From positions 8,638,001 to 8,702,000 of the forward strand of contig NC_135566.1 in the NCBI RefSeq assembly GCF_964340395.1: a stretch of DNA of 64,000 nucleotides, written 5' to 3'. A model generated the notes under the pieces. It saw only the letters and a program-made list of their open reading frames with translations. It made no database searches and was not told where the DNA came from. Source of the DNA: Glandiceps talaboti (taxonomy: Eukaryota > Hemichordata > Enteropneusta > Spengelidae). The position numbers and the translations under genes are program-made. Shown in pieces: positions 28,885 to 42,480 of this stretch. Every line of letters begins with the position of its first letter. The first letter of the stretch is position 1.

Positions 28885-29205
28885 GAGTCGTAGGGGTTGA
28901 ATGGTTAGTCGAGAGTGGTCGGCTTCAATCCACAGGTTGTCAGTTCAAGTCTCACCGCTGTCATTTGTTTTTAAATTAGTGGGCAAGATTTGAACCACGG
29001 TCCAACCCAGTTGCATGAATGGGGACCTGGTCGGATAGAAGTTACCACGCAATTGATTTCCGCCCAGAGAAGCTGCAGTGCTTCCCAACGGAATTGAGGA
29101 AACGTAAAAGGCCGTCGTGACGGTAAAGGGTAATTATTGTAAAATGTCAAGAATAATGATTGTAAAATGCATTGAGTGTGGAATAAACGTTATATATGGA
29201 ATTAC
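28885..29205 (+). mobile_element. tRNA-derived SINE
   Basis: The head resembles a tRNA gene: an A-box-like TGGTTAGTCGAGAGTGG (28902-28918) and a B-box-like AGTTCAAGTCT (28942-28952) at pol III spacing, flanked by CCACAGGTTGTCAGTTC...TCACCGCTG as in tRNA-like SINE heads. A tRNA-unrelated body follows (GAATGGGGACCTGGTCGGATAG at about 29018) and a tail rich in TTGTAAAATG and AATAAACGTTATATATGGA. A functional tRNA fold with acceptor pairing is not apparent. Boundaries are approximate. Confidence 0.65.
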
Positions 29206-31283
29206 ATTAATATCATAGCTCTCTCAACTGATATCACGCCCTGCCCCTCCTACACATACGGAAGAATTACTCTGGTGCGTTAGAATTATCACTTCAATAA
29301 CACTTAACAGCTGGTATATAATACTCACCATTAACGAGTAATGATGAACATTGGCAGTAAGTAGAATAATTTTATTTATTCATTCAAAATCACATTGATG
29401 TGACACTACTCAAAGACAACAATAAAAGACAGCACCATGTAATCCCCAATCGTTTTTTGTCCCATTGTGTTTGAAAACAGAGGGAATTGTTTATAAACTG
29501 AATAATGAAAGGTCAGACCGTCCCATCATAAATTTTAGAAAAGCTTAACCACATGCATTGTCTTTTCCAAAACTAATTTACATCAATACACATTTTTTGA
29601 ATTGTTGGAGTGTTTTCAAGGCGAAATTATGCTCCGGGTAACCTCGGTGATCCAATAGATATACCTATCTAGCTATTGCAGACGATGTTTGTGATTCACG
29701 GCGCTGCTTTAGTGTTCTCGCGTGGAGATACCACATATTACTAGCAAGGTATACTTTGAAGTAGAGCAGTCGTTGTCCTCGCACCGTCGCCGTGCTTTGT
29801 TGTTGTCGCACCGTCGCCGTACTTTAATTTGTACGTTCTGTGGGTCGTGATTTCCCGATCCATTATCCGCGGTAAATATTGTACAACGCCCGGGGATGTT
29901 TCAAAACAACACACGGATTGAAGAACATGTAGAATACGAAATGAGAGTATTTTGACATCAAATGTATAACAAAGGTGATTATGATTCATAGTAAAGAACT
30001 GGATAATGTAATGGGTTTTATATGTCACCATGTCCCTCCAGTACAATAAATGTTGCTTAATACTTCGCAAGCTTTGCTCACAGTACCAATGCATTTATAT
30101 TCGCACACGATAAAACACATAGTTCATGAGTATCATCCAACTGAATGATTTTTTTTTTTGAACTAATAGAATTATACCTGGGCAAGTATAATTTCTGAAA
30201 ACAAACCGGGAAGAGTAATGCTGACTTTGAAAGTTGTGATTCATTTTGTCGAGCACCACAGAACGAATGACGTAGACACATATTGTCGTGACGTAGAGCG
30301 ACCAGGGTATAAATCGTGTTTTCTTTTTTTTTTTAGTTTATTTATTTGAGATGTCTACATGATTACCCCATTTACAGACACTCAGAAATTGAAAAAGACT
30401 AAAATGCATTCAATATTTACAAAACTAATTACCGAAACTTCCGTTAAATTCACAAATCAACTATTTCATTTAGGACATTTTTTCTAAAATTACTGAGAGT
30501 GGAAAATGTGTCAGCGTTTTGCAAGGTATTGATAAAACCAGGTAAAAACGAGTTTTTCGTTTGAGTAGAATTAAAACGAGCCACTTTAAAAGTGTAGTAG
30601 AAACGGAGATTCCTGGAGGGAATATGAAAGGGAACATTGGCAACAATATACATTGAGTTAAAATAATCATTTAAACACTGCGTCCAGCAATTTCCTACGA
30701 GATTGAAGGCTCTGAATATTAAAACACTTGTTCCAATGTGTTCAACTTTTTTTTGCGTATGGCAAAAAAACCCTCACCCAACGAAATAAGTGAAACTATT
30801 TTTCCCCTCATTTATTATGTCTTGGTTGTATACGTCATACTGCAAAACCTATTTAGAAGACAACGGATTAGTTTTGAAGCTTGGGGGTCTAGATGAACAC
30901 TAGTACTTTTATATTCAAAACTACTGAACCTAAATAAAAGTGGTGGGCGTTTTGCCGATCCGTGGGTAAAAAAAAAGTCTTTATCTTTAGCGTCTCTCGT
31001 TCATTGATTGGCAGCTGAAAGGCGGGTGGGTATATAGTTGCTTGTTCTCTCGGGTATAGGTAATTTGCACACATCTACCGTTCCATACAGCTCATCATAC
31101 AGACTCAGCGTTTGAGGTACTCTGAAATGGACACAGTCGAGAAAGTTGACATGCTTAGGTTCGTATCAAAGTTATTGTGCTACTGTTACCTATGTTACCT
31201 ACCAAAGTAGGGACTTGACTGTTTCAATATTATACACTGATCTAGTTTTGGTTTCTTTATGTATTATAATTTATACCATCACA
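29206..31283. other. intergenic, no gene recognised
   Basis: Unique sequence. A 27-bp-period duplication of TCGCACCGTCGCCGT occurs at 29779 and 29806. No supported exon. Confidence 0.5.
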
Positions 31284-31395
<112 letters not shown>

Positions 31396-32149
31396 ACACG
31401 TAAAAATGAAACAAGACGTGTATGTTATTTCATTATGGATTTACACTACCGTCCGTTTCACCAAAATGATCATCAAGTGTATGGATGAGCGTGTGGGCTC
31501 GCTGACTGTAAGAACAGTGCGAGGGTATGTATACAGTCAGGTGGGTCATTAACGAATAGGTGTACACCAATCATATGTTATGATACGTCTAAATTTTAAA
31601 TCTGAGTTTTCGCGTGATTTTTCTTTTCCAATCACCAAGCCCTTTTCAGTGATGAGGAGCAATAACGGTTGCGGTTAAACAAACGTACGGTGATTTGTTT
31701 CCTCTAGCATCGTGAAATACATGAAACTCTTATATCTGTTCATGAACTGTTTAAACGCTCAAGTGAAAGATTTCGTCATGATGTGAGTGAAAAAAAAGCT
31801 GCGTGATGGTTAACATACATTGGTGATAATGTACTAAGCTTTAGATATTATTATTACTATTTAGATGTTATTACGCCCGTTACAAAATGGATGTTTATAA
31901 GTTTATTACGGTTATTTTTTTTTCTCAAAGTAGCTGTTGTATATCAAAGTTAACCATCAAACCTGGTAATCAGACGCACTGCATAATTATGAGGATTTAT
32001 TGTACGCATAATTAAGAGGAAAATTATGCTATGTCATCTTCTATGTTATAACAATACGATATCATGTTTTGTAAAGCCAGCGAATGTATGTGTCAATATT
32101 TACGTTATAGTAAAAATATAATATAACCATATCGACGCTTTATGTAAGG

Positions 32150-32543
32150 ACTAACAAAAAAAATATATGCGGTTCCGATTACGCCCACTTTTAAGAATAA
32201 GGGGATAGGCAGATTTTTTATTTCATTTTTTAAATATATTTTTTTTCATATGTGAGTGTCTAGTTCAAGTCGTTATGTTTTCCATTGTTTTCCATATGGT
32301 ATTTGTGTTATTGATTTCTTCTCATCAGATGTACAGCCGTTAATTACAGATTGGAAGAACAGTTTTACATTGTCTTATTAAGTTGACGTCAGTTTCCGCA
32401 TCCACTATTTCTCGCGAGACTTCAGTTTTCGCGATTTTATTTTTTTTCCTTAAATACGTAAATTGAAAAAAAAAAGTTTAGGGGGGGGGGCGTGAAAAAA
32501 GGTGGGGTCGAGTAATCGGAACCAAACAATTTTTTTATTGGGC
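32150..32543. mobile_element. TIR element with GGTTCCGATTAC in both arms
   Basis: Left arm near 32152-32192 and right arm near 32500-32542 are inverted copies: an A-rich end, then GGTTCCGATTAC followed by CxCCCAC-CTTTT. The interior is A/T-rich with a G10 run at 32481-32490 and no ORF. Target duplications could not be identified. It probably belongs to a non-autonomous DNA transposon. The surrounding 31392-32149 and 32544-34030 show no gene. Confidence 0.5.
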
Positions 32544-34032
32544 CTAAGTACTTTCACAGGATAAAAATAACTTACACATTCAGTTCATGTTACTTTAACA
32601 TTATACTATTGTATAGTTTGATCTATAATGTATTTAAGTATTTTGACAATGGGTGGAAAAGCTTATAAACCCAGCTTGTGCCCCCCTCAAGGACTGGATA
32701 TTGCCCGCATGTACGATTATCAAACATGTTCAGAAAATGGTCATGTGAAACTGGGGGTCAGTTGTTAATCATCATGTACGCTAACAGGGACAGCCTAGTA
32801 TATTTGTAGTGATCCACGCCTTTCCTCACAGAGGTCCATCAATTCTGCAGTGAGTAGAGTAGAAAAGGCCGCCGTACTTGACCCTAAACAGCCTCGGGCA
32901 TGTGATACCAACTTTAATTTATTGTAAATGGTCAACAATCCGTAACATTCTCTACACTGCATGCTACGTATCGCCATGCTGTGAAATACCACACTACGAA
33001 ATGTTTTGTTATATCATGCCATTCCATGTAATACATTACAGACCGCCATAGGGATGGGTCCTAACCATATGAGGGGTGGGGGTCCTGATCTTTAGGGTAG
33101 GGGATTACCTAGTACATGGTTTCGTTCCGATAACGATGCACTATCAAGTCTCCATACTATAGTGTGCTACCTCTTTGACATAGTTAACTCATATTGGGCT
33201 CACGTGATAATTTCCGGTTTGTTCAGCACACCTGTTGACAGCAAGCGGCGCCTTTTAAGTCTCCCGCGTCTCCACGGTTTTATTTACCCTCTTTAAAATA
33301 GCACATGTATGTACGTAAACATAGCCCGGGGGCCACGTCCATTACAAGAAAAGACAAAAAAGCATCGACCCTAAAGAGTATATGACCTCCCTTTACAAAC
33401 CCAGTAATCAATGTGTCTGCCTGAATTGATTTTATTTTTTTTCACGCCACGCTTTTACAAATCACACGGAGAGAAAGAAAGGATAGCAAAATAGTTGTAC
33501 GTGTCAAAATTAATACCGAAACACCTCGTCATGGGAGCTCATTTTTCTATTTATTAAATTGGGCTCCTATCGGCAATTGAAAGTGAAGCAATCTAAACTT
33601 TTGTAAATTATACATTTACCCGAATTAGACACTGACGATTTTTAATGAGCATGCGCGTCCTGTAATCTCGCAACATAGGTGCCACGATAATAACGTAGAT
33701 GAAACGAGATTTATAGTTCCATGCGGTTAATTTTGTCGATGAGAACTCGCATAGAAATTTGAATAGAGATAGTTATCAAACCCATATGAAGTTAGTCACA
33801 TCTATATTGGGAATATTAAATGTGATTCATGCTGCCATCGGTTTAAAAATAAATACACCAGGAATTTTAATCTGACGAAACAAATCATCAGTGAGCAATC
33901 ACATTAATAAATAAAGTGTTCCAATTAGACAGGATGTCTTGGATGGTATAAGTCAACCTTGGCCTACCAACCATTCCGCAAATTCTTGGATGGTACTAGT
34001 ATATTATTTGATTTACACCATTCGTACTGTAT

Positions 34033-34134
34033 TTTTAGCACAACTGATGACTGAGGTTCAGTAGTGCTATAGACATCAGTGGTGTGTATGTATGTATGTA
34101 TGTATGTATGTATGTATGTATGTATGTATGTATG

Positions 34135-34173
<39 letters not shown>

Positions 34174-34480
34174 ATGTATGTATGTATGTATGCATGCATG
34201 CATGCATGGATGGATGGATGTATGTATGTATGTATGTATGTATGTATGTATGTATGTATGTATGTATGTATGTATGTATGTATGTATGTATGCACAACAG
34301 TGGAATGATGGTGTATATGGCAAAGATAACAACAGGGATGTATATAGGTAAGCACATACACATTCAAAAATGTATATATAAATATGCCCAACAACAACAA
34401 CACCACGCGCATAGCAACTGTGAAATCATTGAATGATGATGTTTATTGCAAAGATAACAATATGAGTGGTTAGGCAAAGA
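34033..34480 (+). repeat. composite repeat with (GTAT)n core, shorter copy
   Basis: It starts with TTTTAGCACAACTGA and a GAGGTTCAGTA block like that at 42280, then a (GTAT)n/(GT)n/(GCAT)n array (34083-34292), then two units containing TTGCAAAGATAACAA and CGCATAGCAAC. These match the tandem units at 43027-43600. It lies just upstream of gene 2. Confidence 0.65.
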
Positions 34481-34863
34481 AATATATATCTTTTAAAAAG
34501 ACACATAGTCACCCAGCTACTAAGATAGTGCCAAACTGATGGAGTATATATTATACAGGCAATAACGCGTATGGATCAGCACCTGGATAAAAAGTAAAAC
34601 AAACGATACAATTGTGCTTCGACGCCATTGGCACTATTTTTTATCTTTTATCCTCTGTCTCAGTTTCTGATTTTAGAACTGACATTTGCAACAGCTGTAT
34701 TGATTGTTTTGTAATCTTTTAATACATAGCAAGACAGTTTTCCAAGAATCGACATTATGTTTGACTTCTGTGGTATCAAGGGTCGATCCTTTATCAGTAC
34801 TTATCGTCTTCTAGATTTTGAAATTGTCTATCTTTTTATTTGTCTAGACTTAATGGAAGCAAA

Positions 34864-35331
34864 ATGTCAAAGGTTGCCTTGGTGACAGGTTCGAGTGACT
34901 TAGAGGGCATCGGATTTGCCATAGCCAAGGCTCTGGCCCGTACCGGATATGACGTCATTTTGACAGGATCCCGAGAAGAAGAAAAAGTCACTCCATTGGT
35001 AGAAGAAATAAGAAGGTAAACAAATACTTTTTGCGTGATATCGTGGTTTCAAGTTTGCTTCAACTTCTGAAACTGAAAGAGATAAGCAAATTGATGAACG
35101 AATATTTAAAATTTTCACAAGAGATTGACAATGTAAAAAAAAGTCCACGGAGTTCGCAAGACTGTTGTCATCTGCGATGAGATATTAAAGACAAGTTAAG
35201 CGGGAACATACGCATGGTGAACGGACAGACCAGACACCATACGGGACAGTGGCTAAATATGGTACGGAAGTAAAGACAAAATGATATGATGGCCAGATAA
35301 ACAGGGCAGAGGGACAAACAGTCCATCAATT

Positions 35332-35370
<39 letters not shown>

Positions 35371-35375
35371 GGAAA

Positions 35376-35454
<79 letters not shown>

Positions 35455-37723
35455 GGGGAGAATTAAAGGGAGAGCGATAATCTAATTGAAAACAAACGAC
35501 AACGGAATTAAATGATAAAGCAATCGAGCTGTATTCATATATCGGATTTTAATCAGATTGGGAAACGACACGCCTGATACAAAACAAGTCATTTACTAGT
35601 ATGACGTCACATTTATAAATGTTCAAATATTCATCAAAAAAGTGTAAGATAATAAAAATCCAAAATAGATAAGGCCTTGATACAATTGCTTTTCTCTTTT
35701 ATGTTCCCATCCTTGCGTCAACAACGGATCTCCAAAATAAAACCGTGACACAATGGGGTATTGTGATATTACGTCATGAATAAATATTATCATGCTTCGT
35801 TTCTCACACATCAAGTTATTATTTCGCTATTCTAAAAAAAAAACCCACATCGCCTGAGTGATGACGTTTGTTTTTGAATTGATCAGTCTCAGACTAGTGA
35901 AGGACATTGGAACAATAACGAGGATAGAGATAATTGACAGCTGTCAATCATAGACAAATAACTATATTTATTTATAGAAAGGGCGATTGATATGAATTTC
36001 AGAATGTGGGCATACTTACCATTACAATGGCCATAACCTATCAATACATAAATAAATAGTTGATACTCAGGGCCAACTCGTTATGTAAAGATAACTGTAT
36101 ATGTAAATTCCAAACTTTCTAGACGATTTATAGATGGAACAGTGTAACACACAACTTGACATTTGCTTCGTGTATAAGTCCGTGTTTTAATGGTGTAAAA
36201 TATTCTAACAAACCGGACAAACTTTCGAAAATACTGTACCCCGTTCCTAATACTATCAACACCCGTTCTGCTGATTATTCTCAACGGGTGTGACGTTTTC
36301 GTGTTTGAAAGCGAGGCCAATAATGAAGCCAATAACGGACAGACATATTTCGTATTTGGCTCCTCAGGCGCTTTAGACTGCGAATTTCTAATTTCGTTTA
36401 GTTAGCGAGCGTATACTTTGTTAAACACGATCAATTTCTATTCTAAGGAGAAGCAGACGGAAGAATCTAGGGAAGAGGGTGGACAGCCTTACTTCCTCAT
36501 TAAAATGAATGTCCAAGTTTGATAAAGCATTGTTGGTTAGTAAATTCCTGTGCAGACAATTTTGTCAGTTTACATAGCGAGTATAAACAACTGATACAAA
36601 CCGATGAATATGCATCACATTGCCGTTTCCTTGGCGTTTTAGACAACATTTGGAAACGGCGGATTGGTTGTCCGCCTCATTTAGTCACTGTTACGTTGAA
36701 ATGTCAAGCACATACTGGGATACAATAATTGATCTGACCACTAATCATTGAATCGAAGACGCCTCAATGCGTCGAATTCTCCTTTAATTTATAAAAACTT
36801 GGAGAATTTGAAGCATCTCACAACTTTCAATGGTCAAACTGAACAACATTTGCGTCACTCGGATGCTGGAATGTTTATAAGAATAGTTATAACATGTTTA
36901 ACTGTTTCAACGAACTTTATGTGATAGATGTCGTGTATAGTCTTTACAATTTAAATTTTCGGATTGAAAAGTTAATTGTATCGGCACTGGCACGCACATA
37001 CAGAAGGCAGAAGGCGAAAAGATTAACTGCTAACTACTTGCAGGGATAAATAGAAAAAAATGTACCGACGATCAGGAAAAACTACATAGTCGAAAATATC
37101 ACCTCGTTGGTGACTCAACACGTTAGGTATAAGTCCATCAGTTTGTTTGATTGACATTTTGTAGAACGTTGACAGTTGTTCAGCGTTGATGTCTCTCTCT
37201 GGACCGACGGGTAAGGTCGGTAGTAGACTGATCAAACGTCGCATTCGTTTCCAATTTACCGTTCCAAAGTATATTGTATATTGTACTGTCCTGCTTAGTT
37301 ATTTGTTTGGAGATAACGACTACACGCAGGATTGAAAATCATCCCGAAACCAACCCTCCCACACTGGAGTTGTATCCCGGGTTCTAATTTTTAGAAATAC
37401 CATGGCAGACTTGCCCTCGAAGCATCATACACGACGAGGAGTAGTGATATCACTACGGTATTTCATTTTTGTTTCAGAGATTACAAAATCCGTACTATGT
37501 ATATCAGGGCTGACCTCAGGAAAGTGTCCAATATTGAATATCTGTGTGAAGAATGTAAACAACATTTCCCAAACGGAATCGACGTTCTTGTCAATAATGC
37601 AGGTGAGTTCTGACGTCATCACCACAAAATGTCGTCTGCCGCTTTCATTTTTAGATGACAATCGCGCAATGGTATTCTGTAGAGCGGAGACAAATATGTT
37701 TAGTTTGTATCTTTAATTAAGAC

Positions 37724-37762
<39 letters not shown>

Positions 37763-39180
37763 TACCTTTGATAGTATGGTTTATTGTTCCTGAATGTTAT
37801 AATTTGAATGTGTGAGGTTTCACTAAGCAATTTTGTGTAATATGGCGTGAGTGATGCCGCTGTAATACTTTGAAATAGTGACAGTAGAGAACATAGTTTG
37901 CATTAACTTCACCACGGCAACAAAACTTACATTCTTTGCCAAATTTACCTCCAATGAGTTTTTTTGTGTGCTGAAAACAACGTTGGTGTCACTCCGGGGG
38001 TGTCGTAGGGTATACAACGTTCATTTTGCTCCCATTCCAGTGATAATAGTCGAATAACGTCAGTCACCCACAGAGCACGAAAACGAAATATAACAAAGCT
38101 TTAGTAATGGATTATTGTTGAAGGCTAGGCCAATACATCGAGTGTAATCGCAATTTTTTTAAATCTAGATATTACTATTTGTAACTGGAATCGGGGTGCG
38201 ATTCCATTACCAATCACAATGCATTACGCGCTCATGACAGCTTTGATACCATACGAAAACCCTCATATTGCCTAGCTAGGTTCTGGTTTTTATCACCACT
38301 CAGCGTCCTTATTCATTGTATGCTGTCGTCCCTCCAAATTAACAAACTTGACAACATTTCAGAAGACATGATTATGATCCTCCAGTTTGTTCTACCATAC
38401 TATTTCATTTCCCCCAGTCTGTATAACTAAAGATATAACATTACACCGATGGTATACAAATGTATCAGTGACCGCCCACATATCAAACTCTGCCCCGGGC
38501 AAATAAAAAGAGAAAAAGATCTAGCGCATTAATTGACCAGAAACATTTTTTTGGCCTTAAAAAACTCTTTCTACGGTGAGATAGACCTATGCTACAGTGT
38601 TCTAAAAACGCTTCACATTTTTTACATGTTCTGGTTGGCTGTAAGATTGCACCTGCGGGCAATCATACTGGAGAATTCGCCGAGGACATAAATTCATACA
38701 ATCTCATCTTTTTGTGAAATTTGTAAACTATGAGTGCAAATTATGAGTGAAATTTCCGGGGATCAATTACGCTTCATCAAATAGCCGTAAAATCAGTATT
38801 CCTACAAATGGTCAATTAATTGATTTTATTGGCACAAAGAAGAGATGTCAGTTGAGGTTTACATTTTTAAAAATATCTAAAATGGTGGACTCTAGTGAAA
38901 GTTACGCCAAACTCAACTTTTGCAGATTCTGAAGCGAATAATTCTATGTACTATGTGTCGGCCGGAGTACCAAAACTACATTTTATTTATTGGTGTAGTA
39001 ACTAATGGATATACAATATCATGTCTGGTAGTGCAGAATTTAAGGTGTGAATGAACAACAATCTAAAGGTTTTCCCTTACGGAAGGCATTCAGTTTACAT
39101 CTTGCCTTGCTTGTTGTAACCCTTCTGTGATAAACAATTTGTTGTGCACGTCACTTTGTATACCTGGCAACATAGTTTAG

Positions 39181-39247
<67 letters not shown>

Positions 39248-42200
39248 GGTGGTGGTGGTGGTGGTGGTGGTGGTGTGCTGAAGATAATAGTGACGTTTAT
39301 AGTGATACTGACGGTGGCTGTGATGGTGATGTTGTTGGTGGTGGTGGTATCGTTTGGTGGTATTGGTTGTTTGTTCGGTTTTTATTCTTAGCGTTTTATT
39401 TGATCATTATTTACATATACAGAACATATATAACAGCGAGTTATGTCTTCAATTGACATTTAAATATACTTGGTTTTGAAATACTATATTACAGACAATT
39501 TGTACCCTAAATTATAAATATGGGATCATTACAAACAAACGTAAAAGGCACTGAATGTAAAGGTGTCGCATTTCTTTTGTAGGATATGAACATACGGTGA
39601 TACATTTTTTTAGAGTTTGCATCAAATAACTGTGACATGACTCCGGTGCACTATAGTACATCATGATAGTACAGTTTATATGTTGCTCTTGATTTGGCAC
39701 CATTCACTGATTCAGAAGAAAAAAAAACATGGAAGAGCAATTATTTGATTTATACCACAGGCAAGTTAATTTGAATGCGTTCGAACAAAAAATATGGGAT
39801 GTACACCTTGATCGTTCTACGCACAGACAACTTGTGACAAGTAAGACACTGTCTGTGTTAGATACGTCTCAACATCGCGCGTCGACGTCATTCGTTTTGC
39901 GCTACTCGATGATATAGGTGACAACACGTTCAAAGTTGTCATTGTACAAAATGTTTTATCTTCCTGATTTTTCATACACTGTGCTTGCATGGGTATTATT
40001 AAATTCAGCTGCAAAAAAAATACTTGTGACCCAAATATTTTGTCTCTGATGACTCGAAGTGACAAAGCCCCCATGTACTTTCCTTGGCTGAACGAAGACA
40101 AATGGCCTCCAATATTACCACTACACAATGGAAATCAGTTGGGTGGAAACAAATCGTTGTCTGGCGCGACAAAATTTTTACACAACACTACTTCTTTTCA
40201 GTAGCTTGCTTAACAAATATCTTTAATACCAACATTCCAACGTGATTTTCTTTGCATGGACTACCATTATCTTAGCAAATCGTCAACAAATAAGGGATGA
40301 GATCAATAGTTCAATGTAGGATAAAAAACGAAATTCTTTTAGTTAGGCCTCAGACGACCTCCCCCCATCCCCTTCTAACTAAATTGGCTGATTTTGAAAA
40401 TACTTGGACAGCACAATCAATTTGAAATTAGTATGTAGTGCTATGAATACAAAGCCAGTATGTAGTTAAAGAAAAATCGTTCTTTACTTTATTTAGTGCC
40501 ATGCATTTACTAAAAAAGGTGAAAATTCTTTTATTTCTCAATATGACATTTTTTTAAAGATATATTTGCATTTAGGGCTACACACAGATCCAGTAAAAGT
40601 AAAAATTGATTTTGTAGGATGAGAACCAAAATGGATCAACCCCCCCCCCCCCCAGTAAAAGAATTTAGTTTTTATCCTACTTTGAACTATTGATATGGGC
40701 CTCAAAATCATATACATTGTAACAATGTATACTATTTCAGACGATGGCGGACGATAGGATGTAGCATTGTTGATTAGATTTTTGTCGGGCCAGGCGTTCT
40801 GCTATAGCAATGTTTAGCAAGATATTTGTCAAGCAGACATTCATTGAAGCAATGTGAGAAAATGTTTTTGTAGCAGACGACGGGTTTTTTTCTCTCTCAA
40901 CTGTCTTCCATTGTAAATCTTGGCGTTATGTAGTAAATATAAGATGTTATACCACCCTGTGTTGTCTGATCGTTTTAGGTTTTGGTGATGTTTTCCCCAT
41001 TGAGTCCTACCCAGTTGAGCAATATGACGATATAATAGCGGTGGATTTGTCAGCGCCTTTTCATCTCATTCGGCTTTTACTGCCTGATATGAAGACAAAA
41101 GGTAATGTAATATGTAGTCTTCTGCTATTTCATGTGTCAAGATTTTAAATGAGAAACATAACATTTGTGTTAAACAGCACGTATATTTGTGTTAGAGTGT
41201 GCTTTTTTTTCTCTTTTTTTCTTTTTAGATTAATGCGATCTGAAAAGAATAATGTTTTAGCCCTTTATTCTTAGAGTGAACACTCCCTCCCCATGGTGTA
41301 TACCACGATTGTTTTGTACAGCTCAATCATGATATGCTCTGTGATTTGTTTAAGTAGTTATTGCCAGTAATTCCGACAATGTTTCCCTTTATTCTCATTT
41401 AACACAGCTGAAGTTAAGGCTCAGGAATGCATGCTCTGTGGTGAAGTGCCTATCTTTGTGTTTGTGTGATTCTTTGTCAGAGTCCGTTTGTTTGTGTGTG
41501 CGCAAGCTTATGTGTGCAAATATGTGTGCCAACCACTCGGTTGAAAAAAAATCACGATTTACTAGAATTTATTGGAAGGGGGTGTTACTTGTTATATTGT
41601 GGGGAAAGTCTCTAAACAAATGAATAGCGCCATACATATGCCAATAATGGTAAACAAGACAATGTAGTGTAGTGTAGTGTAGTGTAGTGTAGTGTAGTGT
41701 AGTGTAGTGTAGTGCATTGTAGTGTAGTGTAGTGTAGTGTAGTGCAGTGCAGTACAGGGCAGGGTAGGGTAGGGTAGGGTAGGGTTGGGTAGGGTAGGGT
41801 AGGTTAGGGCAGCGCGGTTAGATGAGGTGAGGTGAACAGTTTGATGAATGTTCCTCTGGAGGTGTGTCTCGATTCAGAAGTATATATATGTGAAAGGTTT
41901 GAAGGATTTCGGAAAAAAAGTAACGACGCTCATAATAACTCCTTAACCACGGGGTTTATTGGTCAACATAAGTATGCCCATGAGTAGAAAAGAAATGGGC
42001 ATTTGAAACAGACACGATATCCGTAGCAACGATTACCGTGCCCATAGCAACGGCAAAACTGGGTTTTATGGTTCAAAAAACTTACCGCTAAATATTTAGT
42101 TGATATTTAAACACTCTGGCAAGTCAGAACACATATTTCTGCTGACATAGATATAGATGTGAATGTACTTTTTAGGTCGACGAAACGAGTTGACCGGGTT

Positions 42201-42340
42201 ATACATGCCATTAACTTATTTCTTGCCCATACCTGCATTATCAGTAAAGAGGTCAGGTGTAAAATATATAGTGTTGGGTGCTTTTAAGCACAACTGAAGT
42301 GAAGGTTCAGTATGGCAAAGTATCTGCCTGCCTGCCTGCC

Positions 42341-42415
<75 letters not shown>

Positions 42416-42418
42416 GGA

Positions 42419-42480
<62 letters not shown>

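Noticed and set aside
41664-41811. TAGGG-type repeats as an interstitial telomere
   Set aside because: The unit is the pentamer TAGGG grading out of TAGTG, not the animal telomere hexamer TTAGGG.
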